64,000 nucleotides of DNA from Microdochium bolleyi (taxonomy: Eukaryota; Ascomycota; Sordariomycetes; Xylariales; Microdochiaceae), in contig KQ964245.1 in assembly GCA_001566295.1 (NCBI GenBank), forward strand, positions 873,524 through 937,523. Direction: 5' to 3'. Below the pieces are notes generated by a model. The model did no database searches. It was not told the origin of the DNA and saw only the letters and a list, made by a program, of their open reading frames with translations. The position numbers and the translations under genes were made by a program. Of this stretch, positions 1 to 10,124 are shown piece by piece. Within the stretch, counting starts at the first letter, position 1. Each line of letters opens with the position of its first letter.

Positions 1-1371
1 CCTGAACGGGCACTCGAGCGGCCTCGACAGTCCGATTCGGTAGTGCGCGGCAGTGCTCGTGTTCGGTGGTGTGTGGAGATGCGTGGAGAGATGAGAGAGT
101 GTGACGGTCTGCGGTTGCAGCCACGACAAAGGCCCGGATGGTGCACAAACACGACGAGAGGGAACGACTGCTGACAATTCGCAGCGAGATGCCTCCCTCC
201 AGAGTGCTCACCTGCCTTCCAGCCCGCCAGGTCTCGCAGCTCCGAGAGCGCCAGCTCTTGGGAAGTGGCTGTCTCACGCCGTCTCATGCAGCCACTTGAG
301 GAATGCGCGTGGGTCCGCGGCTTCTCCCCGATTTCCCCAAGAAGGACCGCAGCTCGTTATAGTCCGCAGTCCGCAGTCCGCTGAGCCAGCCCTGCTTGCT
401 GCATTGACAGTGCTTGTAGAGCTTCTCTGCCCTGTCGAGCTTGGCACGGAGTGGACAGTCGCCAATGCTCTCCGTGCGGGTTGTTCACATTTGCGCATCT
501 GCTCGCAATGCATCCCACCATCGCCCTTGCCTCATGAGACAAATATGTATCCATATATCGGTTCCAGCAGATCCCTTGCCGCTCAAGAGTGCCGTACACC
601 TTGCTTGCATCACATTCACAAGAGCCGGACCGGTAATGCCATTGGGCCCTCCGCCTCATGCACCACACCGTTGCAGCTGGTCTCCACCGTTTCCTCAGAA
701 GGCAACTCTGTTGAAGCCGTTGGGACCTGTCGCCCTGGTAGGGCAGGGATCGCAGGAACAGTGCCCTTATCGACGCTTGACGGTTCTCCTCGACTCTCAT
801 TCGACTCTCTTTTGATACTCTTGGCTGCATGCCCACGGAACTTGGGACGAACCACGACAGCAAACCCGTTCCGGAACGAAGCGAGAAAACCCAGGTTGGT
901 GCGCCACAATCGTCAGCTTGCTCGGCCCGTAACGCCCGCTCGGGCGACAATTATCTACAATAAGCAGTACAGACATCGGCCAGGCACACACAAACACGTG
1001 GACTGTGGCCAGCGGCCAATTTTCCAGGCATTCTAGCAGATGGTTGCGAGAAGGCTGCGCCGCTACGCTACGGTATGCTTCCCGGGGTCAAAGGCACATT
1101 GTTCAGGTGCAACAAGTGGGCCAATTGACGTCAGGCGTTGAGCAGAGGGGTCCTCCCAGAGTGGGACAGCAGTAACATGAAGAGCACTGCGGTTGCACAT
1201 ATCAATTGGCGCAACCCGGCGAGCCCAGAGCCATGGTCATATAGAGGTGGTCATGATGAACTTGTCCATGTTCCTGACCAAATATGACTTGCTGAAGTTC
1301 GATATTGGGTGGCATTCGTCCTGCTGTGTCTAAACCCAGTCATACAACCTCTTGTGCTGGCTCGATGCTGC
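1..1371. other. Intergenic, no supported gene
   Basis: Open frames here, including a 311-codon one on the plus strand at 101-1036, are low-complexity in translation and match no family I recognise. They overlap equally long frames on the other strand. I see no splice-consistent gene. The right part should hold the 3' UTR of the minus-strand gene ending at 1372. Confidence 0.5.
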
Positions 1372-2691
1372 TCACTGCTCCTCCGCAGTGGCTGCCGCAC
1401 CTAGAGTTTGCTGTAAAAACTCTTCCTCGTCAGGAGCGTTCTCATCCCTCTGCATCTCCAAGTATCGCAGTCGTCTCTTGCGGTCCTTTCGTTGTTGGTC
1501 ACTCTCAATGGTCTGGTCCTTGATAGACGGCGTAATCTGCGATCCGTCCTTGCCGAACAGATAGGCTGTGGCTGTGGCCATCTCCTGCTTCACAGATGCG
1601 ATTCCTCGGTTCTGGTGTCCGTCACCAACGTGCCATGATATCGAGTTCAGGTGTGCTTCCATGTGGTCATCTAGCGCGTCCTCGCTGTCGTAGAGCCTCG
1701 GCGGGTCTTGCCGTCCGCACTTCGCCCAGCGGCATATCTGCGGAGTATGCTTCCGATCTTCATGCTCGGCTTCGCCTTTGCCGTGATGGTCATTGTGGGT
1801 ATCCTCAGGCGAACCCTCATTGTCTGAAATGTGTACCAAAAAGACGTGTTTCCTCAGCGTGTCCAGATTGTGCAGCTCCGCCGGGCAAGGCTGCCCATTC
1901 TGTTCCAACCACTCGCACACGAACGGCGCGAACTCGGCCTTGGAGCGCAAGTACTCCCTGCGAATAGTCGTACCGATCGTCGCGCCGGGCTTCCTGCCCC
2001 GCGGCAGACCTGGGCCACTGCCCTTCTCGCCGGGCGTCTTGTTAGGTGGCGGATTGCCTCTTATGGCAGAATATGACATCCCCGGTTTCCACCCCTTTGG
2101 TCGACCTCTCTTGTTGATAGAGCCCGGCGTGCTGGGCGTGAAGGTGTCCCCGGTCGAGCCAGCGCTATCTCCACCGTTTGTGACGCCTCTCTCGGCACCG
2201 AGAGCGACGGCGAACATGTTGCGCACGCCCATCGCTCCTGGTTGCGGTCTCTTTCGGCCTTGCCGCGGGAGTGCTGACGCGGAAGTGGCCACAGGCCCAT
2301 CGTCAACTTTGTGATAAAGCGAAGGTTGTCTGAGTGGTGACGACTTGAGCTGGACTGTGAACTGAGATGCCGAAGGAGACCTGTCTGCCCGCCGCTCAGC
2401 TGTCTGAAGTGACTCCTGCTTGGCTGGTGATATCGCTGTCCGTGATCCTGGTCCCGGCAGGGTTGATTGCGGATGCCCATACACAGCATCTTGTGGTCTT
2501 GCCCATTCTGGTATTGAAGGTGGTCGAATCTGAGTGTTTGCTGGCCTGCCCGACTCCTGCTTCAACAGAAAGCCACCACTGGTGCTCATATGAACTGGTC
2601 TGGTGCTGGAAGGCTGGACGACTGATATGGCGCCTGCGACTGGCTGGAACGGCTGGGCGTTGGCATAGTGGAAAGGCCCCTTGTCATCCAT
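1372..2691 (-). CDS. C2H2-like zinc-finger protein with AT-hooks
   Basis: This is probably a nuclear DNA-binding protein of about 439 residues; the target is unknown. Residue numbers count from the ATG at 2691. The first half is Ser/Pro/Gln-rich and looks disordered. Two AT-hook-like motifs follow: KRGRPKG near 194-200 and PRGRKPG near 231-237. Two C2H2-like units come next. The first is C-x9-C-x12-H-x4-H at about 259-287 and the second is C-x4-C-x17-H-x3-H at about 320-347; both spacings are looser than classical fingers. The C-terminus is charged and may be coiled (DRKRRLRYLEMQ). The frame stays open upstream to 2796 but has no ATG there, only a GTG at 2778. Either the ATG at 2691 is the start or an upstream exon joins near 2780 through a weak AAG acceptor. 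Similar finger proteins of unknown role occur in many Sordariomycetes. Confidence 0.62.
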   Translation of the reverse strand: MDDKGPFHYANAQPFQPVAGAISVVQPSSTRPVHMSTSGGFLLKQESGRPANTQIRPPSIPEWARPQDAVYGHPQSTLPGPGSRTAISPAKQESLQTAERRADRSPSASQFTVQLKSSPLRQPSLYHKVDDGPVATSASALPRQGRKRPQPGAMGVRNMFAVALGAERGVTNGGDSAGSTGDTFTPSTPGSINKRGRPKGWKPGMSYSAIRGNPPPNKTPGEKGSGPGLPRGRKPGATIGTTIRREYLRSKAEFAPFVCEWLEQNGQPCPAELHNLDTLRKHVFLVHISDNEGSPEDTHNDHHGKGEAEHEDRKHTPQICRWAKCGRQDPPRLYDSEDALDDHMEAHLNSISWHVGDGHQNRGIASVKQEMATATAYLFGKDGSQITPSIKDQTIESDQQRKDRKRRLRYLEMQRDENAPDEEEFLQQTLGAAATAEEQ

Positions 2692-3514
2692 TGCTGTTCT
2701 CGGAGCCTGGAGAAAGTCTTCTTCTTGGCTATTGGTTCGACGGGGTGTCGAGAAAACCGTAGTGGGTGCCTCTGTCACCTTTTCAAGTCTTTCGTATCCT
2801 CAACATCTTGGATGGTCGTGTTACTGCCTTAGACACGAGTTCTGGCTGGACGTGTGATGAGCAGCGTCGGACCCTCACGCGTGCCTCAGGGTTCGCTTGA
2901 TCAGTCACTGGATTGATCACACATCGGCTTTTCCTCGTCTCCCGACAAAAGGGTAGTGCGGACCGTGTCACGTCCAAAGATCAGCGCTGTCGAGGACGCG
3001 TGCGACGTCGAGATGGAGAAGGTGCTCGTTAGCTCACTAAAAGCTACCTCTCGAGTCGTTTGTGGGGCCATTGTACTTGAAAGGCCACTATCCTGCACCT
3101 ACCTGGTAGATACTTAAAAATAACTTAAGTCCTAATTTCCCAAAACAAGCAGTCTCTACCACTAGCAGTATGCTAATTCTTAAATCATTAATTACAACTC
3201 TGGGGTTAACTTCTAGACCACTGGGCCTAAGGCTCAAGCATATATAGAGTATTATAGTTTTATTTATTATCCGTTGTTCCAAGTACTTATACTTTTAGTT
3301 TCTGTTTTTATCACGAGCTATGAGATGCAAGTGCTTGAAAGCAGTTGTCTCGGGTCCATTATTCAGACAGCTACCCGGTAGTGGACGGGTAGGTCGTGGT
3401 CTTAAGTTCTGGGTTCGTGTGGTTCATCTCCTGGCTTACACGAGCCGGACTGTTCACCTCAGTAAGCCCTCTATCGTCTTTGGCCATCGCTCCCCTTTTG
3501 GTGGTGTAGCCGAC
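2692..3514. other. Intergenic, includes AT-rich block
   Basis: This is the upstream region of the C2H2/AT-hook gene. It includes the base-composition anomaly described separately at about 3105-3315. No coding region is supported. Confidence 0.5.
3105..3315. repeat. AT-rich, TpA-rich block, possible RIP-degraded repeat remnant
   Basis: About 210 bp are sharply richer in A/T and TA dinucleotides than the GC-rich surroundings, with runs such as cttaaaaataacttaag and tatatagagtattatag. Composition returns to normal after about 3320. I see no terminal inverted repeats, target-site duplication or transposase reading frame. A short repeat fragment changed by repeat-induced point mutation would look like this, but so would an ordinary AT-rich intergenic spacer. 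Confidence 0.35.
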
Positions 3515-5172
3515 TCACACCATGACCAGGTCCTCGTCGTCATACCGCACAAGACCGCCGTGCTGAGTCTCTACAACTATCCCATTGAACGTTTCATAAG
3601 ATCCAGTGTCGATGGTCACCAGCCGTATCACAAAGTACTTCCCCTCCATCCTCGAATTTACCCATCGCCAGCGATCAGAGAACGACTCCATGTAGTGGAA
3701 GGCGTCTGTACGGGCTCGTACGGCATCGTCTCTCCATTGGAGCCAGGTTCATTCACAGGCTCCTCGAACTTCACCGGCACAAGCCAGCACTCCAAGTCAA
3801 CGAACCCAGCAAGGATCCGTCCTGTTTGTGAGATACCTGCGGCAGTGCACTCGGCGCGTATGACAGTCGCGTACTCGAATCTTTTGTATCCATGATCCGT
3901 GACGAAATTGGCCAACTTGACGTATCGCTGTAATCAACAGGGCCATCAACTGAAGCCCAGGACCATGATGGCGCCCGGAACGAAGTGGTCGCATCCGCAG
4001 GCCGTTTGGGGTTGCGCCTTTCTCCTGCCATGAGAAACCAGCACATGTCGGCGACCAGGCTCTCGACCCAAAACCCTGCTCCATATGTCTTTGAGACACC
4101 CTGCGCGGCGGAACTCCTTGTCATCTCGTCAGCCAGACCCCCGAGAGCAGGCAAACGATCCTCCTGATAGGTCAAGCTCAAGGTGGTATAGCTGGTCACT
4201 ATCTGCCGCCAGATCTCCTCAGATCCTTCTCTGATATTTGTCCAAATGTTTGAGACACCGTTGAAGAAGTCAGGCTTGGAACTGCACCCGACATCTTTCT
4301 CGGCGCGCGTGCACTCACACGCAAAGCCGTACCGACAGTCCCACGCCATCTCATGCCCAAGTTGGCTTGCGTCGTCTTCGTGAAAGGGATCGTGCCCCAG
4401 CAGTAGCTCAAACAGACGTAAAGGCCTGCAGCACCTTGTGTGCTGAAGAGCGCGACTACCGAAGGATCGGGACCGCCCACATCTAGAACCCGAGTAGGCA
4501 GCGGTACTTCATTTGACGTTCGGCAGTTGTCGTGGTTCGTTTCACAGTTGTTCAGCCATCTGCGAACAGTGTCGACAGCAGCAGCAGACCCCGCCGAGTT
4601 ATTGAAAGACGGCGTCTCAACGAAACCACAAGGGTTCGGCACGCCTACAAATGAAAGTCAATAACTCTAGAACCAAGCGAGGCATGGCTGCTGGTCGATG
4701 GTCTCACAACCCTGAATTAACACGGACCTGAGGCTGCCTGTACAATGACGTGGAAAGTTGCGAAATCGCCTGGCCACGGGTCATGTACATAGAATTCGAG
4801 ATACAGCCACGATGGTGCCTCGACGGTGGGACATTTGTGCACCCGTATCTCGGCGTTCTGGGCGAATAGCCCCTTTGGTGCCTTCGAGCTGCGGAATATG
4901 ACCCCGGTTGGTTCCAGAACTGCACACTTTTCACAAAGCATGGGCTTCTTTGATAGTCTTACGCTGCACTCGTCGATTCGGAATGTGTCCATGCTCCAGG
5001 TGGAATCCTGTAGCCTGTCCCATCTTTCACAAGAAGAACCTGCTTCTGGCGAGGCTGCGAGTGTGTGCCGGAACGATTCGAGCGCCGTATGAGGTCCCAT
5101 TGCTATCGATCGGGCTCTCCATTTGTCGCGGTACAGTTCTGACATGTTATGGATGCTAGTGTGCCCTTGCAT
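3515..5172 (-). pseudogene. HET-domain (heterokaryon incompatibility) gene, internally deleted and frameshifted
   Basis: HET proteins take part in non-self recognition and incompatibility cell death. An N-terminal exon (Met codon at 5172 or 4941) is joined by a likely intron at about 4649-4727 to a HET start with the hallmark YVCLSYCWG and TTQANLG near 4355-4400. At about 4350 the sequence jumps, in another frame, to the far part of the domain (AWDCRYGFACEC, then EDRLPAL, then APSWSWASVDG). The central block that normally carries the WIDxLCI motif is missing, roughly 130-200 codons by family expectation. Two further frame changes follow, near 3890-3935 and near 3735, where a GAGA dinucleotide duplication would explain the shift. 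The C-terminal part then ends at 3515. With one large deletion and two small shifts, no intact HET protein can be made. Assembly error is the main alternative for the small shifts, less so for the deletion. Confidence 0.8.
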
Positions 5173-5682
5173 GTGAGAACAACCGTGACGGTCAAGATGG
5201 GGGGGAAATAATGCCCTTGCCCACACAGCCTGAAATATGACTATTCTATTCGTCCATGATACGAGGGACAGCTTGGCATCTGATATGAGATATGAACCTT
5301 CAACTTTTTCTGTGATAACCAGCTTGCACCCGACTTATACCGGTGCGGATTTCAAAACGTCCGATTGAGAATCTTGTTGTCGAAGGGGACAGTTGACCTC
5401 GGTATCTTAGTGTACTCCAAAGCTCTAGACTCAGGCGAAAGCGGGACTCACCAATCACAGTTGAGCACGCCTTCTCCGTGGTTGACTGATCTGGATGACA
5501 AATGTATTCTTGCATCATCGACGACACACCCTCACGTCGTTTGTCATATTCGCACAATTTCTGATCGTTTCTCAGGGAATATATATACTAGGAGTGTGGG
5601 AAATCTCTGAATCACAATTGCTTCATTTCCATCCTTCACCTTGTTGAACTTGTCCATCCCACGAAATATCATCGTGACCGGA
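5173..5682. promoter_or_regulatory. Divergent spacer between HET pseudogene and SDR gene
   Basis: About 0.5 kb separates the minus-strand HET remnant from the plus-strand dehydrogenase. It must hold the promoter of the latter. No specific element stands out. Confidence 0.35.
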
Positions 5683-6701
5683 ATGTCCTCAAAGCTATTT
5701 GCTGTAATTGCTGGTGCGGGTACGGGCACAGGTAGGGCCACACATATATCTTTTGATTCTTGAGCTCTTCTCACGCCTGTAAACCTCTGGACTTCCACGA
5801 GACAAGGCGTTTCCTGACCAAGACATGTATATCAATCACTCGCTAATTACCCATGCACAATCCAGGCCGAGCGACCGCTCTCCGCTTCGCCAAAGCCTAC
5901 CCAGTGGTCCTACTCGCCCGCAAGACCGAATCGTTCCAGGACACCGTGTCCGAGATCAACGACGCCGGCGGGAAAGCCCTCGGAATTGCGGCGGACGCGG
6001 CGGACCCACAGTCCGTACGTGCGGCGTTCGATAAGATCAAGGCCGAGCTGCCAGACCACAAGCTGGCTGCGGCGATCTACAATGTCGCGGCAGGTTTCGT
6101 GCGCAAGCCGTTCCTGGAACTCTCAGTCGAGGAATTTGACGCCAGCATTGATGGCAGCGCGTGAGTTATGCTTCGCTGTTATGTGGCGCACGCCTCCAGA
6201 GAGACGAGCGTTGACACTATTCCATTCAAAGTCGCGGCTTTTTCAACTTCGCCCAGGCTACACTCCCGCTCCTGCTGGACGCCGTGTCTAACTCGGAGCA
6301 CGCGCCGACGCTCATAGCCACCGGTGCGACAGCGTCCGTCCGCGGATCGGCCAGTTTTGGCTCTCTTGCCTCGGGCATGTTCGCCCGCCGGGCCCTGAGC
6401 CAGTCGCTGGCGCGCGAGTTCGGCCCGCAAGGCGTGCATGTCGCACACGCCATTATTGACGGTATCATTGACATCCCGCGGACTTCTGCATTTAGTGCCA
6501 ATGGCGGAGTTGAGGACGGCAAGATCAGTGCGCACGCGGTCAGTATTTTCTTGTGGAAAGCCCATCTCATTCAAGCTCAAGTGACCGACCTGCTGATGCG
6601 TCAAATTGCAGATTGCGGACAGCTACTGGCACCTCCATAGTCAGCCACGCTCAGCCTTCACGCAGGAACTAGACCTTCGGCCGTTTGTGGAGAAGTTCTG
6701 A
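5683..6701 (+). CDS. Short-chain dehydrogenase/reductase (SDR)
   Basis: This is an NAD(P)-dependent oxidoreductase of unknown substrate, about 246 residues and probably cytosolic. The exons are 5683-5731, 5866-6160, 6232-6538 and 6612-6701. The first exon supplies the nucleotide-binding start: AVIAGAGTGTG is completed across the first intron, giving a TGxxxGxG-like Rossmann motif. Without this short exon the gene would look N-terminally truncated. Further SDR signs are an AAxYN motif near residue 88 in place of NNAG, and a FNFAQATLPLLL helix. The ATGATAS strand leads to SFGSLASGMFA, where the usual YxxxK catalytic pair is not evident: the Tyr position appears to be Phe and no Lys lies four residues on. 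This resembles atypical fungal SDRs that keep the fold but have a changed active site. The C-terminus DLRPFVEKF comes from the fourth exon. The loss of the YxxxK pair makes catalysis uncertain. Confidence 0.85.
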
Positions 6702-7067
6702 AAGATCTGGACGTTCTTGTAGGGCTGCAGCACATGCTTGGGACGCAGAGAATCTCATTGTCGTGGGATGCGAGAACCTGTCGATATTTTGATACGATCA
6801 TCTATCGAATCCGTATATACTAGTGAGCGAAATTGGCTCGCTGGCCGTTCGCAATGTCGTATGGTATCTTCTCGTACTCGAGAGGACGACGCTGCCATGA
6901 ACAAGACTGCTCGAGATTGGCATATTGTCTTGCGCATCCGCGGCTCGACGCTTAGATTCGTCCCGCTGGATTGTCCCTAACTTGCGTGGGTGATATGTTT
7001 CGGTGTCAAAATCGAATCGTGCCCTTCAACGCCGTGCGCCTGAAAAGACCCGGGGAACGCCATTGCT
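6702..7067. other. Convergent 3' spacer
   Basis: These 366 bp lie between the convergent SDR and tma46 genes. They should contain both polyadenylation sites. No gene is seen. Confidence 0.5.
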
Positions 7068-8162
7068 TCATGACGCCTCGATCGAATTCGTGAAGCCAGC
7101 CTCGGCGGCAATCCGGTCAGCCTCCTTCTTCTCCCGCAACGCCTCGGTTTCTTTTCGCATCTTCTCGAGGTTCCAGGTAATGTCATCGTCCTCCTCGTCA
7201 GAGTCGGGCTCCTCGTCTTCGGTGAACCGCCAGTTCCCACTCTCGAAAAGAGCACGGCCAGTGGCCTCCTTCGCTTGCCGGGCTTGCTCCTCGGCAGCCT
7301 TCTTGTCCAGACGTTGCTGCTTCCAGGCTGCAAATGACTCCTCGGTGACTGGTGTCAGTGTGCCAGTGAGCCTGTGTCTCTCTGTCTCCAGGAAGTCCTC
7401 GAGAGTGAGTGTCTTTAGAGGCGACTTGTCAAGAAGCGCCTTTTCCGCGGCACGCTGTTCCTTTGTCTTGAGCACGAACCTGTAAAACGTGTTAGTAGAT
7501 GCCCCGCCGAAACTGATGCTCGCTGAAACGTACCCAGGTGGAAGAGCGTGACGGTATTTGCAGTCGTTTCCGCCATTTGGACACGTCCAGAACCATCCGT
7601 ACTTCCCGTCTTCGATGGCCTCGATGAAGAACTTGCAGACCTTGTCGGTCGTGGTCTGCTGGTTACCCTTCTTGGAGAGCACCACGTTGCGCAATTTCTC
7701 CTCGTCCCAGTCTGCGGAAGTCTCCTTCTTCTTCTCCTCTTCCTCTGCTCTGGCATCAGAGTAGAGATTGATCTTTTCGACCTTGCGCTCGAGGGCCAGA
7801 TCGTGGGCAAACTTGCACTTCCTACCCTTCTCGCAGTTGCCCTTCTTGAAGAAGATGCACACCACGGTTTTGGGATCTACGCCAAAGGGAACCTTTTGCA
7901 CCTGAGCGGGCTTGTTGAGGAGAGCCTCAGCTTCCCTCTTGGCGTCCTCGGCTGCCTTCTTTTCTCGCTCGCGTGCTTCCTTGTCGGCCTGCTTCTTCTT
8001 CTCCTCGGCACTTCCACCGTTCTTTGCTGAGGCTTCGATTTGCTTGATTTGTCTCTGTGCTGCACCGCCCTTCTTGTTCTTCATGCCAAAGGTCTTGTCG
8101 CCAACCAGCTTGTTGACATCTCGCTTCTTCTTGGGCTCTTCATTCCGTCCTTTTGGCGCCAT
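7068..8162 (-). CDS. TMA46: CCCH zinc-finger protein Tma46 (DFRP1/ZC3H15 family)
   Basis: The family partners developmentally regulated GTPases (Rbg1/DRG1) on translating ribosomes. The N-terminus MAPKGRNEEPKKKRDVNKLV is the family signature, followed by a Lys/Glu-rich coiled segment. The first CCCH finger lies at about 102-120 (C-x7-C-x5-C-x3-H). The second is a longer CCCH unit at about 176-205 ending CKYRHALPPG. The C-terminal half carries LEDFLETERHRL, WKQQRLDKKA and an acidic stretch, all typical. A 54-nt intron (7480-7533, donor GTACGT, acceptor TTTTACAG) must be removed to give PPGFVLKTKEQ. Because it is a multiple of three and has no stop, the frame also reads through it. The spliced protein has 346 residues. 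The start ATG at 8162 has a good context. Confidence 0.93.
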   Translation of the reverse strand: MAPKGRNEEPKKKRDVNKLVGDKTFGMKNKKGGAAQRQIKQIEASAKNGGSAEEKKKQADKEAREREKKAAEDAKREAEALLNKPAQVQKVPFGVDPKTVVCIFFKKGNCEKGRKCKFAHDLALERKVEKINLYSDARAEEEEKKKETSADWDEEKLRNVVLSKKGNQQTTTDKVCKFFIEAIEDGKYGWFWTCPNGGNDCKYRHALPPGYVSASISFGGASTNTFYRFVLKTKEQRAAEKALLDKSPLKTLTLEDFLETERHRLTGTLTPVTEESFAAWKQQRLDKKAAEEQARQAKEATGRALFESGNWRFTEDEEPDSDEEDDDITWNLEKMRKETEALREKKEADRIAAEAGFTNSIEAS

Positions 8163-8749
8163 GCTGGGCGACTACCGTGCGGTCGGTCGATGTGTAATAA
8201 CGAATTGTGGAGGGCGTTTGGTGTCGACCCCGATACAGGGGGCGTTGTCCAGATCGAGATGGACAACACAGGTGAATCGGAGGGTCGGCTTGTGGCTACT
8301 TGGTGCCGAAAAGGCTGTAAAAAGTGTAGTTTCGCCAGTGGGATATCCTGCCCATCAGACGTCTTCGTGGCGGGGCAAAAAGTGAGCCCCCCCAATGGCA
8401 ATCTTTTGACTAGCGCAGAGCGAGCCTCGACTTACGTCAGTCACATGACTGTGCGTGCACTGGCTCGGACGGTCAACTTGGCACTGTAACACTGTGTCCG
8501 CTGTGTGGAGATGGAGCTCCAACTGGCCTCAATCGGCATCGCGGAGATTAGGAACACCAAGAAGCATCGACCGGTTCCCTAAGCCTTCTCTTGTCTTTTT
8601 GTGCCTGGATCTCGCTCTTTTCCCGTTCTAAACCCTCAGGTAAGCCTCGTCCAAAGCTCGGCAATCGCGGCGCCCAATCTCGAGCTACAATTGACCTTGC
8701 AAACTGTCATTAGTTTTCTATCCCCAAGCTTCCGGCTCGAGCTTTCAGC
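8163..8749. promoter_or_regulatory. Divergent promoter region, tma46 / ost4
   Basis: This 587-bp spacer lies between the tma46 start (-) and the ost4 start (+) and should hold both promoters and leaders. A pyrimidine-rich tract at about 8575-8635 precedes ost4. No other coding region is evident. Confidence 0.4.
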
Positions 8750-8935
8750 ATGATTTCCGACAACGACCTGTACAGACTCGCCATCTTCCTCGGCTCGGCG
8801 GCCTGCGTCCTTATCGTCATTTACCACTTCATCGAGGTCAACTCGCAAGAAAGCGCACTCCAACAGAAGGCTGCTAAGGCTGTGCCTGCGCAACAACCGC
8901 AAGCAGTCGGCAAAGCCCCCAGCGCAGCGAAATGA
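8750..8935 (+). CDS. OST4: Oligosaccharyltransferase subunit Ost4
   Basis: This is a very small single-exon gene of 61 codons. The N-terminal part ISDNDLYRLAIFLGSAACVLIVIYHF is one membrane helix of about 20 residues after a short acidic lumenal start. This is the pattern of Ost4, a minimal subunit of the ER oligosaccharyltransferase that bridges Stt3 and Ost3/6 during N-glycosylation. The yeast protein is only 36 residues; filamentous fungi carry a longer cytosolic tail, here Gln/Ala/Lys-rich (about residues 36-61). The ATG is preceded by a pyrimidine-rich leader. Given the short length, identity rests on the helix and its start rather than on a domain. Confidence 0.85.
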   Translation: MISDNDLYRLAIFLGSAACVLIVIYHFIEVNSQESALQQKAAKAVPAQQPQAVGKAPSAAK

Positions 8936-10124
8936 AGCGACGAAGCTACGCATGGTGGATGCAAGCAAGAAAGACGATGATCGGTCGATAACGAGATTCC
9001 AACGACTGCATCTCATACATGCGAACTTCACCTTCAGAGTTATAGAAAGAACGAAACCGATGATACCCATGATGACTTTCGCAAGATGCAATGCAATACT
9101 GCAGCAGCATTGGGACAACGTGAATCTTGACTTGTTCCATCCCCGCCAGAAAGGGGTATTTGAAGATGGTCTGGTCGAATCAGCCTTGCGGGAGGATTCA
9201 ATGGAAGTCGTGGTCAGGGCGAACCGAGAACCTGGGATACGCAACTACGTGAGCAGGCGGCGAAGTGGGCACTGAGTCTCCGTGGTCTACGTTCCTACCC
9301 TCAGGTACAGATATCATGGAGATTGGACAGGCCTGACAGAGAAGATGACCGGCGCCACCGTAGTCTCATCACAAATCAAACACACACCATAAGCACTGCG
9401 TATATATGTGTTGGCACTTTGTGCGCGTGACACCAGCAATGTTGCACATGGATCGCCTTGACTGCTTCCGCTGTTTCAACGAGGGACAAGCAGTAATGAT
9501 CAATGCTCGTGACTGTACGGGGCACATACAATGGTAAATTATGCCCGACCAGCTCTTGCCTGGTCTTCGAGATGAGCCAGCCAGGCGCAGCCACGGATGA
9601 CACACTCTTGCGCGTGGGCCCACTTCCATTGTTGCTGAGCTCCAATGGTCCGCGTCGCAGCCTAGCTTGAGGCCAAGGTGAGCGAGGCAGCCGGGGGTCC
9701 TAGCTCTGGGTGCCCGCGCGCGCCTGCCCCCTGGCTGCGCAAAACACCTCTCATCTCCTCGCTCCTCCCGAGTCTCTTTCTCCATTCCCGCTTCATCTGC
9801 ATCCCACATCAGGTTCAGACCACTGCCGCCCATCACTTCTGCCACTGCAACCTGCTCAGACGACCCTGTCTCTGAATAGCACACCGTCCGCCTTTCTTCT
9901 TCTTCCTTGCGACCGCACCCAACTTCGCCCGTCGCCTGTATTGTCCCTGGACGCGCCTGCCATCGCCATCCGCCAGACATTCACGGCTCAGCCATCATAA
10001 TCATTACCAATTAATCTTCTTCGAGTCGAGCCACTTGCTCGGCTTACACGTCTTTGCCCAGCGGTTTCTACTCACGACCGCACACCACTTCACATCAAAC
10101 TACCAACATCCCCCCATAATCAAC
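8936..10124. promoter_or_regulatory. Spacer: ost4 3' region and yra1 promoter/leader
   Basis: No gene is supported in this 1.2 kb. The last 400 bp, from about 9740, become strongly C/T-rich (tctcctcgctcctcccgag and similar), a common look of highly expressed fungal core promoters and leaders. It precedes the yra1 start at 10125. Confidence 0.4.

Noticed and set aside
101..1036. 311-codon plus-strand open frame
   Set aside because: Low-complexity translation with no family resemblance, overlapping long frames on the other strand. It looks like chance in GC-rich DNA.
8636..9244. 202-codon minus-strand frame over ost4
   Set aside because: Antisense to the well-supported OST4 gene and starts at a non-motif position; no domain.
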